NCBI GenBank assembly: GCA_947561585.1
Contig: CANNZV010003181.1
Location: 1-64,000 of the forward strand
Direction of reading: 5' to 3'
DNA from: Caprella mutica
Taxonomy: Eukaryota; Arthropoda; Malacostraca; Amphipoda; Caprellidae
Length of the DNA: 64,000 bases
Shown: piece by piece, positions 11,598 through 22,205 of the stretch
How positions within the stretch are numbered: the first letter of the stretch is position 1
How the letters are laid out: each line of letters opens with the position of its first letter
Program-made: the position numbers and the translations under genes
The notes under the pieces: generated by a model
What the model saw: the letters and a program-made list of their open reading frames with translations, nothing else
The model's database searches: none
Told to the model about the DNA's origin: nothing

Positions 11598-13854
11598 TTA
11601 CTGAGCCAATTTTACGCTCCCAAGCGCCTCCAAATTGACAGGAGGCGGGAGGATTCAGTAACCACTCACACTGATGAGAAGCCGCAACTGAACGGACCAC
11701 GCCAAAGTCCACATGAGTCTGAGCCTGATTAATAGCTCCTATGAAATTACTTCCATGGTCACTTCGTATTCTCTTGCAGGTGCCACGCAATGCAAAGAAC
11801 CTTCTGAGGCCGTTAACAAATGAAGGGGTGTCCATGGACGACAACGGTTCTAAGTGAACGCCTCTAGTAACGAGGCACGTAAGCAGCAACACATACATCT
11901 TCTTGGTTGCGCTCCGTCTGCGGGTATTTACTCCGTCGTGTACTAGTAGAGGACCAAAGACGTCCAAACCCACGTTGGTGAATGGGGGAGTCCTTTCCAA
12001 CCGATCACATGGCAGATCAGCCATCAATTGCTCGCATGGTTTACCTCTCAAACGTCTGCAAGTCACACAATCCTTCAACAGCTCTCTTAAGATCCTACGT
12101 CCATTTTCAAGGTGATACCCCTTCTCACGTATGCACCCATGGGTCACGTGGCGCCCTTGATGGCCAATGGAGTGGTGTAGGTGCCTTATCAAAAGAGAGC
12201 TTATGGGGTGTTTGGCAGGAACGAACACGGGATGTGCGACATCGAAGGGAGTGGCGTTCTTAAGTCGTCCACCCACTCTGATGAGACCTATGGAATCAAG
12301 AAAGGGAGACAGATTACCAATGCAATGATTATCAGGTATAAAAGAGCCGTTTACTAGTAAATCAAAGGCTTCCGGATAACTCTCTCTTTGCGCAACAATC
12401 AATAAACGGTCAATTGGGTTAATTTCAATGGATATCGGATTCCTATCAATATTCCTAAAACATCTCTCAATGAAGCTCATTATAAGGTTGGTCACTTTCA
12501 CCAAGAATAGCCAACTGCTAGTTCTTTCTGCAGCGTCCGTCAAAGGCGATCTTTCACTAGCCAACGCGACCGTTCGCAGCGATACCTTCTCCTTCACCTC
12601 CTCGGGCAGCTCCATTTCCGAGAAGACTCCACATTCAAAGCTTCGTGGCTCGGAGCACTTTATGAACTCTGGACCCACAAACCAGCGACTCCTAGACAAC
12701 GACAATGGGTCTGAAGGTCGGGTGGCAATATCCGCGGGATTGTCTTCACTGGGAACATATTGCCATAGAGCTGCCGGGGCAACCTTGTGGATGGATTCCA
12801 CTCTGAGAGTTACGTATCGAAAAAATCGTCTGGTAGAGTTATTCAGATACCCAAGAACAACTTTACTGTCTGTGTGATAAGTCACGCTCTCCAATTCGAA
12901 GTTCTTCTCCCTGATGACGTCGCAAGCTAAGATCGATCCCTGAAGAGCGGCGCACAGTTCCAGGCATGGGACCGACGTTGCAGCTCGGGGTGCAACTCGA
13001 GACATGGAGGTCACGAAAGCCACCTTAGTTTCTCGCAGAATATTGAACGAAACCAAGTATATAACCGCACCTATGGCTTCTATTGAGGCATCCGTAAATA
13101 CATGTAGAGTTCTCTGAACTACTTCGCCAAAATCTGCAGATACAAAGCACCTAGGAATAGAAAGAAGGTGAGCTTGCTTGAGTGACAATCTCCAATCATT
13201 CCACAGCGGAAGATACGCAGAAGGAAGGGGACAGTCATAGTCGACTCTACGTGAACATCCACCAGCAACATCCATGGAGAGAAAGGCCCTCCTCTGAATT
13301 AAACGTCCAGTCAAGATCACCGGGGCTGCCACACCGATAGGGTCGAAATAAGAATTCACAACAGAGAGAACTCCCCTTCGAGTGAATGGCGCTTCAGGAA
13401 CATCTGCTATTGCAACGAAAGAATCAGATGCTAAGTCCCACACGACACCGAGGGTTCTCTGAGGTAGAGAATCGTCAAAATCCATTTGCTTCCGATTATT
13501 GGCCACGTCGTCAGGTGAAAAAGAGCGTAGTACTCTGCTGTCAGATGCAGAGAACTTATGGACATTGATCCCGAACTCAGTCAACAACCTCTTAGTCGAC
13601 ATCAACAACTTTACTCCATCCTCAACTGCATCTACACTGGTCACTCCGTCATCACCGTAGAAAGAATGCAGAACGAACTCAACAGCCTTCTCGACGTCGG
13701 GTAATGAAGAATTCAATGCTGCGTACCGCAACCCAAAAGATGCAAGTGCAGGCGAGGAGCTCGCGCAGAATATGTGCACTCGCGCACGGTAGGGGACCAA
13801 AATTTTATCAGGGTCATTACTATCGAACCAAAAAAATCTTAAATAGTCCTTCAT
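11593..13854 (-). pseudogene. BEL/Pao pol: RT palm, RNase H and integrase (3' truncated)
   Basis: The segment encodes 753 aa and starts inside the reverse transcriptase just after its motif A (LTCDVEHMFYNF, in the preceding frame; the shift lies near 13868). FYGDDGVTS is the catalytic motif C, in which the second residue is Gly. FTDASIEAIGAVIYL begins RNase H, with LELCAALQG and TDSKVVLGYL as further catalytic boxes. The zinc-binding H-x-H and C-x2-C of integrase (HLHHSIGHQGRHV ... CVTCRRL) are followed by the DDE core (VGLDVFGPLLV, RSDHGSNFIGA). The frame ends in the 32-bp minisatellite at WERKIGSVK, so the integrase C-terminus is missing. Confidence 0.92.
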
Positions 13855-13984
13855 GCTTTCGTCCAGGTAAAATTATAAAACATGTGCTCCACATCACAAG
13901 TGAGGCCTATCAACCCCCTTCTAAATCGTTGTAGCACTGCTCTCAACTGGTTCGTCATGTGCGGGCCAGTCATGAGCTCCTTGT

Positions 13985-14719
13985 TCAAACAAGTCCCCTT
14001 GAAGCAGGCAGCGGCGTCGAAGACCAATCTTGTTTTTTTTTCTTCTTAGCCTGTGTTACCGGAAAAAGGGGAAGATACCAGGCCTTTCCACATTCCCTTG
14101 GAATGACTTTGGAATCAGGAATGCGTTCAATATGCTGCTTCTCCAGATTTTGCTTCATGCTATTCAAGCACTGATCAAGCTTCTCCGGGGATCTCTTCAG
14201 CCGCTCCAAAGCCAATTTAGTCCGGTGAAACACTGGTATTCTGTTGTCGGGCATAGTGATGTTGGCACGCCTAAATGGAAGTGGCATGACCAGATGACCA
14301 TCAACTACCCTGACGTGTTCTCTCATGGTCTCCATGAACAACTTCTCATCCTGAGACAGATCCACATTCTCATCGTCACCATATTCCTTGAATACATCAG
14401 CTTGCGGGCTACAAATCTTCGTACGTAGTACCTTCATGCTTGAGTTCGAAGAGTCGCTCACAGAGGCTGAACCCACAAGTGCCCAACCCAAAGGAGTTTC
14501 ATGAACAAAAGGAGGATGCGTACCATAGCACCTGGTTCTCATTATCTCCCCGGAGTCCGCTCCGATCAATAGGAGAACTGGCGCAGCCCTTGCACAATCC
14601 GGAAATTTGCCTTTGAACTGTACGAGATGTGGGTGCATTCCAACGATGTCTGATGTCGCAACTTCATCTCTCGAGTCCGGAATGAAGGATTCGTGAAGAC
14701 CCTCGGAATCTTGTACCAC
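13985..14719 (-). pseudogene. BEL/Pao pol: end of protease domain and start of reverse transcriptase
   Basis: The segment encodes 244 aa. VLLLIGADSGEIM and HETPLGWALVGS are the conserved BEL/Pao stretches between protease and reverse transcriptase. RIPDSKVIPRECGKAWYLP corresponds to the first RT block. The following RT residues continue in a different frame toward 13868, indicating at least one frameshift around a poly-A/T run near 14035. Confidence 0.85.
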
Positions 14720-15066
14720 ACGCTCCGATGTATACCACAGACATGAAGCTCGTCGATACTTACTCCCGGCACATCAGTCTCCAATCCACTCAAAGTTCTC
14801 AATGAGTAGGTTTGAGGAATTCCTTGCAAATCCAAAAGATCAAGCACACTAGGATCAATAAATGAGGTGCTACTCTGCTCATCTAGAATGGCGTCTCCGG
14901 TTACAATTTTGTCGGAGGTCGGGTGCTTGATGTATACTAACACAGTCTTCGAGCATATTTTGTCAGCAACACGACGCACCTGTGAGCAGAGGGCTTTCAA
15001 TTGCCTAGATTTGTTTCTCTTGTTTGAGTTGTTATCATGTAGAATGGTCAGATGATTGTTGCCCAC
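14566..15066 (-). pseudogene. BEL/Pao aspartic protease
   Basis: The segment encodes 166 aa. The A17-type protease core is visible as TGDAILDEQSSTSFID, with the catalytic Asp in ILDEQSS, followed by SLRTLSGLE. It would cut the Gag-Pol polyprotein. It overlaps the neighbouring pol frame by about 150 bp in a different register, so this copy is frame-broken. Confidence 0.85.
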
Positions 15067-15368
15067 TCATCGCACTTGTTGTGGGAGGGACAGTTCCTGG
15101 CGACGTGATCACCAAGACACCTGAAGCACAATCCATGACTCCAAATGAGATTTTTCCTTTCTTGAGATGACATGCTAATAAACTTTCTACATGATGAAAG
15201 TTTATGCTTTCCAGATTCGTGTAAAGGGCATAAAGGGAATTCAAAAGAAGGCCGCGGGACATGATCTTCAAGCTCGCGACCGGAAACAGAAGACCGGGAA
15301 AACTCCTGCATGCTCTCTGCTACTTGTGAATGCAGCACTTTAACGGATCTCCTAATCTTATGATCCAC
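15048..15368 (-). pseudogene. BEL/Pao gag C-terminus with zinc knuckles
   Basis: The segment encodes 106 aa and continues Gag in a shifted frame. CPLHESGKHKLSSCRKF and CFRCLGDHVARNCPSHNKC are the paired cysteine-histidine knuckles characteristic of BEL/Pao Gag nucleocapsid regions, which bind the element RNA. Confidence 0.88.
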
Positions 15369-17236
15369 AATGGTTTCACCAAAGAAGTCATCACTGATCT
15401 CTGAGTATACCTCCTGAAGAAACCCGACAAAACTCCAAGAGAGGGGTTTCTCCCACCATTGTTAATCTTCGATTTTATTCCATAAGAGCACCACCTGAGT
15501 CTGAGTTTTTCAGGCAACTTCATCCATAATCTCTGCATACTCTCAGACTCATTATATTTGGCAAGCTCTGGATAGTGCTGCACTTTGAGATGGATCAATC
15601 TACAGAGATCAATCAATCTGCCGAGTTCTTCCCTCTGCTCTGAATCTCGCAGAGGGGCAAGATCCTCAACTCTCCTATCTATGTAGCGAGAACTTAGAAT
15701 TGCTGACCCATAACGCTCATTCAATATATTCCACACCAAATCGACAGTCGCATCGCTGATATCATATGAGGAAGCCTCGACATAATCTTGAATGATGCTG
15801 TGTGGAGCCCCCGATGTGTGGCACATCATAATCTGGAGCTTCTCAAAGGGGGAAATAACCACATCCTGCATACGGGTCTTCAACAAACTGCTCCAAGTTT
15901 TATAGTTGTCTGCACTTCCCGAATATGGCGATTTGAGGATATGGAAGAGCTGCTGTTTAAGCAAATAGTTAGCAGCTACATCTGGCTGGCCCAACTGTAC
16001 CATTCCACTCCCTACCATAGCTTCGCTAAACTGTCGAGGGCGGGCTCTGTGGAAGGGGGCACCGTGAAGAGGGGCACTGTTGAGAGGGGCACTGTTGAGA
16101 AGGGCACTGTGAAGAGGGGCACTGTTGAGAAGGGCACTGTGAAGAGGGGCACTGTGAAGAGGGGCACTGTGAAGAGGGGCACCGTGAAGAGGAGCACTGT
16201 TGAGAGGGGCACTGTTGAGAGGAGCACTGTGAAGAGGGGCACTGTGAAGAGGGGCACTGTGAAGAGGGGCACTGTGGAGAGGGGCACTGTGGAGAGGGGC
16301 ACTGTGGAGAGGGGCACTGTGGAGAGGGGCACTGTGGAGAGGGGCACTGTGGAGAGGGGCACTGTGGAGGGGGGCACTGTGGAGAGGGGCACTGTGGAGA
16401 GGGGCACTGTGGAGAGGGGCACTGTGGAGAGGGGCACTGTGGAGAGGGGCACTGTGGAGAGGGGCACTGTGGAGAGGGGCACTGTGGAGAGGGGCACTGT
16501 GGAGAGGGGCACTTTGGAGAGGGGCACTTCGGAGAGGGGCACTCTGGAGAGGGGCACCTTGGAGAGGGACGTCCCGGGAAGAAACGCTGTGGGTTACCCT
16601 CGGAAAGAGCGTACTCCAGTTCACCATCCCACGAGAAGGCTCAGATACTGCAACAGCTAGGTTGCCCGTATTGCCCCAGGTTGATGGAAGAGAACACACA
16701 ATCTTCCCACACGCTTCAGCTCCACGGGTCAAATAGGGCACTGCCTCAGACGATGAAACCTGCTCCGTCTCAGTCACCGCCATCACAAATGAGGTGTATC
16801 CGCGCAGTTTATTTCCAATTCCTGCACTCTCAGAGAAAAGAGACATGTTGTCAGGGGTGGTATTAGAGAGTAAGTCCTCATTCATGACTTCCCTTACTCT
16901 ATTAATCTTGCTGATTTTCCTAAAACATTCGCATTGCATGAGTACCTTGTGTGAATGTATTTCATCAGATTCTTGCTTGGAGCCAACTTTCTGAAGTCTG
17001 TCACATAACTCATTGGCTTCCCTGAGGTGTTGTCTACGCATAGATTGCATGGTTCTAATATCAGCGTCAGATATCTCTTTGGCATCAACGCTCAAAAGTG
17101 CCTCCAACTTACTCCCCAACTCAAAGAGGTCATCAATTGCTAAATGGGCAGGCCTCGCAATATTTCTACCAAAGGAGGTCCTTAGGGTCACAGGAAGACC
17201 ATCACTGCCTGTGCTGTCTTCCATCCTCAGACTCAA
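15320..17236 (-). pseudogene. BEL/Pao gag polyprotein with internal PLHSA repeat
   Basis: The segment encodes 638 aa starting MSLRMEDSTGSDG. Residues about 20-130 resemble the N-terminal Gag region of BEL/Pao elements, and the region after the repeat (LPVFDGSADNYKTW-like: SPYSGSADNYKTWSSLLKT, then AVDLVWNILNERYGS-like) is the conserved Gag core. Between them an insertion of over 30 pentapeptides (SAPLH) is encoded by a 15-bp minisatellite. The frame shifts near 15370-15440 before the zinc knuckles. Gag would form the particle that packages the element RNA. Confidence 0.85.
16040..16580. repeat. 15-bp coding minisatellite inside BEL/Pao gag
   Basis: About 35 units of GGGGCACTGTGGAGA and close variants, most uniform at 16270-16500. 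The period keeps the gag frame open and also opens shadow frames on the other strand (RGTVE and TVPLS repeats). The uniform core suggests recent expansion. Confidence 0.95.
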
Positions 17237-17260
17237 ACTTCCTACTCACAATCACAAGTG

Positions 17261-18400
17261 AACTGAAAGCCTAAACTGTGCAAGTGTTCACTACACAAGT
17301 GTTTATCTAAATAACCAATAATCAGTTGCAAACTTGGCAAGCTATACCAAAATTCAAAACTTTGAACGATTTCTCTATAAAACCTATTTTAAACAAACTA
17401 ATTCACTGCACAGTCACTAAACTGCAAAATAGTCAGCTGGAAACTCAATCTTTTATTGGCAAGCTATGCCAGGATTTCAAACATGGGTTACCAGCATGAA
17501 AAATACTTATTTTCAGAATTAATTGATGTAAATGCAATAACCTCAATGGGTATAAAATTTTTTTTTTAACTATCAAAGTGAAACCAGTCACACATCTAAA
17601 ATTCCAAAGGCATAAATTCACTTCACAAACACTAATCCGAAACTAACATTGGCTAGCTAAGCCACCATATAGAAACTGGAATCATTTATGTTATGAGGAT
17701 AAGTCCGGATAAATCAGCTGTATGACGCCAACTAGGCTAACCAAGATAAAGTTACAGGTAAATTCTATTGAACAAAATTCATGAATATGCCAGACTAAAT
17801 CAGAAAAGGTTTCTGGCTAAACTTCACTCCGTAACCTTGAATAGCATGAACTGCTAAACTAAAGTATTTAGTTTCCAGTACCCGTACTTGGTAAAACGCC
17901 ATATAAATTAGCCGTACTCTTAAATTTTAGTCCAGCGATTCTCCCTTTTACTCACTGAAGTTCAAAGACTCTGATAATATTCTATTTCATTGGAAATAAT
18001 GTCATTAAATGACCCGGACGCTCTAATCGTAAGAATTTCCCATATCTTGACTCTTTCTACCTAAACAGTCTATATTTTCTGACTGGCGCTAAAATATAGT
18101 GCAATTGCTAAACTTCACTCGGTTACATTAAATTGAGTAATTAACTAAGCTAATATATTTTGTGAGATGAACTCATATTTTATGGAGATTTTGTAAAGAC
18201 AGGCTGAATACATTTTTCAAACTTTTACAGAAATGGGTGGGTAAACAAAAAATAGGATTTCTTCATATATTGTGTAATATGATAATTCACAGAAACAAAA
18301 ACAAATATTACAAAGAATTGAAAAAAGGCAAACCGCCACTCACATAGATAACGCATACCTAATATATATAAATTACAATCAAAAAGTTATATAGAAATAT
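17261..18400. other. Diverged repeats, possibly BEL/Pao 5' region; no gene
   Basis: Two loosely related blocks share GGCAAGCTAT.CCA motifs (near 17333-17350 and 17458-17470), with a third echo at 17650. This may be a degraded LTR or untranslated leader of the BEL element. The part from 17.9 to 18.4 kb is AT-rich without recognisable content. Confidence 0.4.
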
Positions 18401-18402
18401 AT

Positions 18403-20952
18403 TTATATTAGCAATTTTGATAAAGACTTCTTTATTTCCTTTAAAGGAAAATTAGAGAGCAACTCTGATGACAATAGATGTTTGATAGGTTTGATAGTGA
18501 TGTTACCTTTACATGTTATGAAAAGCTCTTTGGAGCCGTTGACACTTTCCATTGCAAATTTGAGAGCTTCAGTCAATTCCTTTGTATTCATCGTTTGCTT
18601 AATTTTCTTATTTCTAAGATTAAGTAGAGTTTCATCATTTTCATGAGGAGGACTGCCATCCCTATTCCTCTTGTTTGGTGTTGAGGTTCTCAACTTTTCT
18701 TGGGATAAAGAAATTTCTGTTGATTGATCGTGAACGGTAGAAGATGAGGCTTCATTAGCTAAAGATTCGAAATCTGAGAATATATCAGAGAGTGTGATAT
18801 CAGAAGATTCAGCGATACAGGGCCTGTTCATAGCACTAGTTTGGTGATTTATACCTACAGAAGTTGATGGCTGAGATTCTTTATAGCTTTGTGATGACCG
18901 GTCACACAACACTCTCAAACTTGCCTCGCAAGTTTCTTCGTAGTTATAGTGTTTCAGTTGCACCTCTCTGGTATGGCCCATAGAAGAAGCCAAATCCCGC
19001 AATCCTGCTTCTGTAGTTAACTTTTTCATCGAATCTGTCACTGTAGAGCTTCTGATTGATCTGGAGCTTATGCTCTTTCCAGACTGGGTCTTGAATCTTC
19101 TTAAAATATTAAAAAGACTCACATAAGAGAGCTCAGGCTTAGATCTAGAAGAAGTTATCTCATGTGTAAAAACATAAGGAGTGCTGACATCATTCAGTAA
19201 CGATTCCCTAATGTGCGCGATGTAATATTTGAGAATTTTGAATTCCTTTTCAGTGTAGGCAATTGTTGCAGGTACTCCTTTCTTTGTGTTATTGTGTTCG
19301 TGAACACTTATCATATGATAATTTGTTTCATCAACTTTCTTTATCTCTGCTTTATCAACTTCGTCCAATTTTAAGCATATAATTTCTTTGGACCGACGTG
19401 ATAATCTAATGGTGGCAACTGCAATCAGACAGTCTCTTACCCTCATTTTTTCTTCAAGTGTGACAATTTGAATTTCAAGAGTGATGACTCGCCTGTAGAT
19501 TTCAGATAGATCCTCTGTAAGTTTTCCAAGAAGATCGTCCATCTCTTCTCTCTTCACGAGTTTTCCTTTAGCTTTTTCTTTCGTTATTATGAGGTCAGCT
19601 CCCTTACTTTTAGATAGGACGTTGCTGAAAGTGGTAATTTCCTGTTGAGTTTGTTTTAAACGGAAATTACGAGAAACCATCTCATCACAAGACATCTTCT
19701 CATGGGATTCAGGACTGTCCACATCAAGAAATATGAACTTTATGAAAACATTGAAGGTACTTAGATACTTCAATTTGCTGGTGGCGGTAATATTCGATAC
19801 ACCTTTGAAGTTTGTGAGAATTTCTCTTATTTTCCTTGCATCGAATAAATCTTTACTCTCCAGTTTTGATCCAGTTTTCTCCTCGTAGCTTAGAAGAATA
19901 TCGAATGTTGTGTTACAAAGTCTACGGGGATTCGCATACTGACGGTCTTCAAGGTGTTTCAAAAATGAATTCTTCCAAGAAATCATCTTCTCAGAATACG
20001 GTCTGGTGTCTTGGTAACGGACAGTTTTGTATTTGACGTCTGCAGCTCTCCATCGGTGATCGAAAATTTCTCTTTCGAGATCATTTTTTGCAGCATTCTT
20101 CTTCACAAAAGCTTGTTCGCGTTCCTCACGGAGTATTCTCAAGCTTTCAACAGTGGTTTGCTGCTCAGCCACGACATCGCCTTTCTCTTTCTTCGCAGTT
20201 TCCAGTTCTTCGCCTTCTAAGAGAATCATTCTACCATTACACTTCTTTAAATAACATTTGGGAACAACTTCCGAATCTTTAATGTAAGAGTTATAAGCAG
20301 ATATATTTCTATCTTTTTCAATCTTATGCGTTACTTTTAAGTGGGTGGTCATATTCGATTGCAGTGTTTTGCAAAGAACACACAGCTTCCAGTTGTGACG
20401 TCGTGAAACAAGGTTAGTTTTACCATCTCCTTTATTCTTGTATTCAACCTTGTCAGACAAATCCGATTTATCAACAGTTATATCAGAATTAGATGTTATA
20501 GCGATGGACATCTTTACTATGTAGTCAACATCCCTTTGAGTGATGCCAGGATGCATAGTTTTCATGTGTCTTCGCAACCTATAAGTTTGTACTCCACATG
20601 ATTTAATCAAACATGTGACTCTCTTAGTTCCATCTTTCTGACGCATTATAGAATCATTTGCGTTGTTTGGGAGTACAGATCTTTCTTCATCAGGTTCTCC
20701 CAAAACCATATCCATCTTCTTACAGTCCATCATATTAGCCATGAAGAATTCCTTTGCTAATGAAATTTTGGTTTTAAAAACCAATTCAGCTGCTTTCACA
20801 TCGGCAGCAAACTCTTGTACTAGTTTATTGTAACTAATTCTAGTCGGGAGTGAATATCGGTTAGTTGAAGAATCGAAGTCCATGACGAGAAGATCTTCTA
20901 GAAAGCGCACATCAACATTTTCTTCCTCTAATCGACGGTGTACCTCTTTGAT
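18403..20952 (-). CDS. Tyrosine recombinase with two zinc fingers (Crypton-like), terminal exon
   Basis: A single 850-codon exon without internal stops. I place its start at 20952, directly after a strong acceptor (a T-rich tract then GAACAG). Numbering from the upstream in-frame Met at 20985, two C2H2-type fingers lie at about 125-145 (C-x4-C ... H-x4-H) and 202-220 (C-x2-C ... H-x4-H). The C-terminal half is a tyrosine recombinase: Arg531 in IRLSRRSKEI, Lys568/569 in the NTKKG hairpin, Arg645 in SRSIRSS, His671 in MGHTREV and nucleophile Tyr680 in LKHYNY. The usual His of the H-x-x-R box is replaced. A low-complexity tail of about 170 aa follows. YR enzymes of this layout drive Crypton DNA transposons; some are domesticated. 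It splices in phase from the exon at 21116-21594. Confidence 0.82.
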   Translation of the reverse strand: MKEVHRRLEEENVDVRFLEDLLVMDFDSSTNRYSLPTRISYNKLVQEFAADVKAAELVFKTKISLAKEFFMANMMDCKKMDMVLGEPDEERSVLPNNANDSIMRQKDGTKRVTCLIKSCGVQTYRLRRHMKTMHPGITQRDVDYIVKMSIAITSNSDITVDKSDLSDKVEYKNKGDGKTNLVSRRHNWKLCVLCKTLQSNMTTHLKVTHKIEKDRNISAYNSYIKDSEVVPKCYLKKCNGRMILLEGEELETAKKEKGDVVAEQQTTVESLRILREEREQAFVKKNAAKNDLEREIFDHRWRAADVKYKTVRYQDTRPYSEKMISWKNSFLKHLEDRQYANPRRLCNTTFDILLSYEEKTGSKLESKDLFDARKIREILTNFKGVSNITATSKLKYLSTFNVFIKFIFLDVDSPESHEKMSCDEMVSRNFRLKQTQQEITTFSNVLSKSKGADLIITKEKAKGKLVKREEMDDLLGKLTEDLSEIYRRVITLEIQIVTLEEKMRVRDCLIAVATIRLSRRSKEIICLKLDEVDKAEIKKVDETNYHMISVHEHNNTKKGVPATIAYTEKEFKILKYYIAHIRESLLNDVSTPYVFTHEITSSRSKPELSYVSLFNILRRFKTQSGKSISSRSIRSSTVTDSMKKLTTEAGLRDLASSMGHTREVQLKHYNYEETCEASLRVLCDRSSQSYKESQPSTSVGINHQTSAMNRPCIAESSDITLSDIFSDFESLANEASSSTVHDQSTEISLSQEKLRTSTPNKRNRDGSPPHENDETLLNLRNKKIKQTMNTKELTEALKFAMESVNGSKELFITCKGNITIKPIKHLLSSELLSNFPLKEIKKSLSKLLI

Positions 20953-21115
20953 CTGTTCAAAAAGATTGAAAAAATAATGTTTCACTACTGAGAATGAATA
21001 AATGAATGAATGAATCCTATTTGAATGAGAGATTGCACTATAATTTCATAAAATATCAAATCTATATATAATTCAATGAAAGTTTGTATGTTTAGGTGTT
21101 GTGGTAATTAATTAC

Positions 21116-21594
21116 CTGCAAAATATCCTTCATATCTTCTCTTTGGATATTTTTTGGAGTGATCTCTCTCGCGACTGCGAGTAAATTCTCATCCTGGTCA
21201 CCATTTGACGATTCTTTAACGAGAAGGGTCTCTTTTGAAGAATTCGGAACAGGTAAATTTTGTGATAAGTCTGCAATGGACAGGGTTTGAGGGTCAATTT
21301 GAACCACGTCACATTCAGGAATCGAAAGTACCCCAACCCTTTCACAAGTCTTAACCGCATCTCTCTCTTTAGAATCATTCACTTCGCTTTCTTGTCCAAG
21401 TTTACCACTGTCTTTGTGTGGACAATCGACTGGTTTCTTGTGGTGCACTGGAATCGGTTCTGTCATAACTTCGATAGATTGCGATGGTAAAGTCTCGTCA
21501 ATAGCCACTCGTTCCATAGTATTTTGATTGCCATGATTATGGTCAGTGGTGGTGCTTGGTCCTGCTTCACCAACTGGAATGACTGGAATCGAAC
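21116..21594 (-). CDS. Exon upstream of the tyrosine recombinase (linker region)
   Basis: Acidic, low-complexity coding exon bounded by an acceptor (TTTATAG) at 21595 and a donor (GCAG|GTAATT) at 21116. It enters in phase 1 and leaves in phase 0, and the next exon begins in phase 0, so the frame is kept. Bases 21409-21594 are identical, inverted, to exon 4 of the Rep gene; beyond that point (toward 21116) the sequence is unique and continues to the recombinase. A GGTAAA just past the identical block (about 21402-21406) could act as an alternative donor matching the donor used in the Rep copy. Confidence 0.72.
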
Positions 21595-21755
21595 CTATAA
21601 AGATTTTAAATACAAATAAAATAAACCATAGTAAATAATAATTAAAATATATGATGTCTTCGGAATATTCAAACTTACCAGTTGAATGAGTTGCAGGATT
21701 CATTAAATTAGGCAGATTTATCTCAAGAAACTCGCGCAAATCAAAGTCTTCGGAC
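21409..21755 (-). repeat. 347-bp perfect inverted repeat, left copy
   Basis: By direct comparison these bases are the reverse complement of 27066-27412 with no difference that I can find, including the 84-bp intron. Both borders are abrupt: at 21409 the copies differ as GACAGT versus GACATT, and at 21756 single-base differences begin before homology is lost. Confidence 0.92.
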
Positions 21756-21772
21756 GAATCAGTTGGTCTGCG
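21679..21772 (-). CDS. Partial exon shared with the Rep gene; upstream border unclear
   Basis: The donor TG|GTAAGT at 21679 and the coding sequence DFDLREFLEINLPN match exon 3 of the Rep gene, but the helicase-coding part is absent here. Homology fades at about 21772. Just upstream (21772-21840) a diverged second copy of linker-exon sequence is present, so the 5' end of this minus-strand gene was rearranged and no start codon can be assigned. Confidence 0.6.
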
Positions 21773-21840
21773 ATGGCAAAGTCTCGTTAAGACACTCGCT
21801 TCACAATATTTTTGTTGCTAGGATTCTGGAATTGAAGAAC
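21772..21840 (-). repeat. Diverged duplicate of linker-exon sequence
   Basis: Read on the minus strand, CGAGACTTTGCCATCGCA and the stretch before it resemble CGAGACTTTACCATCGCA and its context in the linker exon (21.5 kb and 27.3 kb), with several substitutions and small gaps. This is an older duplication of the same exon. Confidence 0.65.
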
Positions 21841-22205
21841 TGAATCAATAATAAATTTATGTGAAAAACTAAATATTTTTACGTCATCAGTATATACTAG
21901 ATTAGTACTACTTTAGCGAGAATATTTAATGTTAGACGAATAATATTAGTACCTACCTGCATTTTATTAAACAATACAAATCTAAATAACCCTAATGTCG
22001 GACATCATGGTTGCAGTAACTGTATAATTACCGAACACTCCTAGTACTCGAAAAGTGGGCATATACATTATACATATAATATGAACAAAGCAGACCTTTA
22101 TAGATTCTAATTAATTTTATGTCGACACACACTATACTGTAAATTTTATTTAATATCAGACTGATGGAATGATAGACTAGATCAAGCTTATAATTAAACT
22201 GAGAA
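21841..22205. other. AT-rich DNA, no gene recognised
   Basis: No coding signature or repeat array is visible between the recombinase-gene remnant and the foldback element. Confidence 0.4.

Larger units (their letters stand above)
11593..17260 (-). mobile_element. BEL/Pao LTR retrotransposon, truncated and broken
   Basis: Gag, protease, reverse transcriptase, RNase H and integrase follow in BEL/Pao order on the minus strand, but in several frames. The 3' end is lost within integrase at 11593. No LTR pair can be shown; the 5' flank (17.3-17.7 kb) holds diverged repeats that could be the 5' untranslated region or LTR. Confidence 0.9.

Noticed and set aside
15788..16660. 290-codon plus-strand frame with RGTVE repeats, and a minus-strand TVPLS frame
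   Set aside because: Both are shadows of the 15-bp repeat in the BEL gag, whose real frame carries the conserved Gag sequence on either side.
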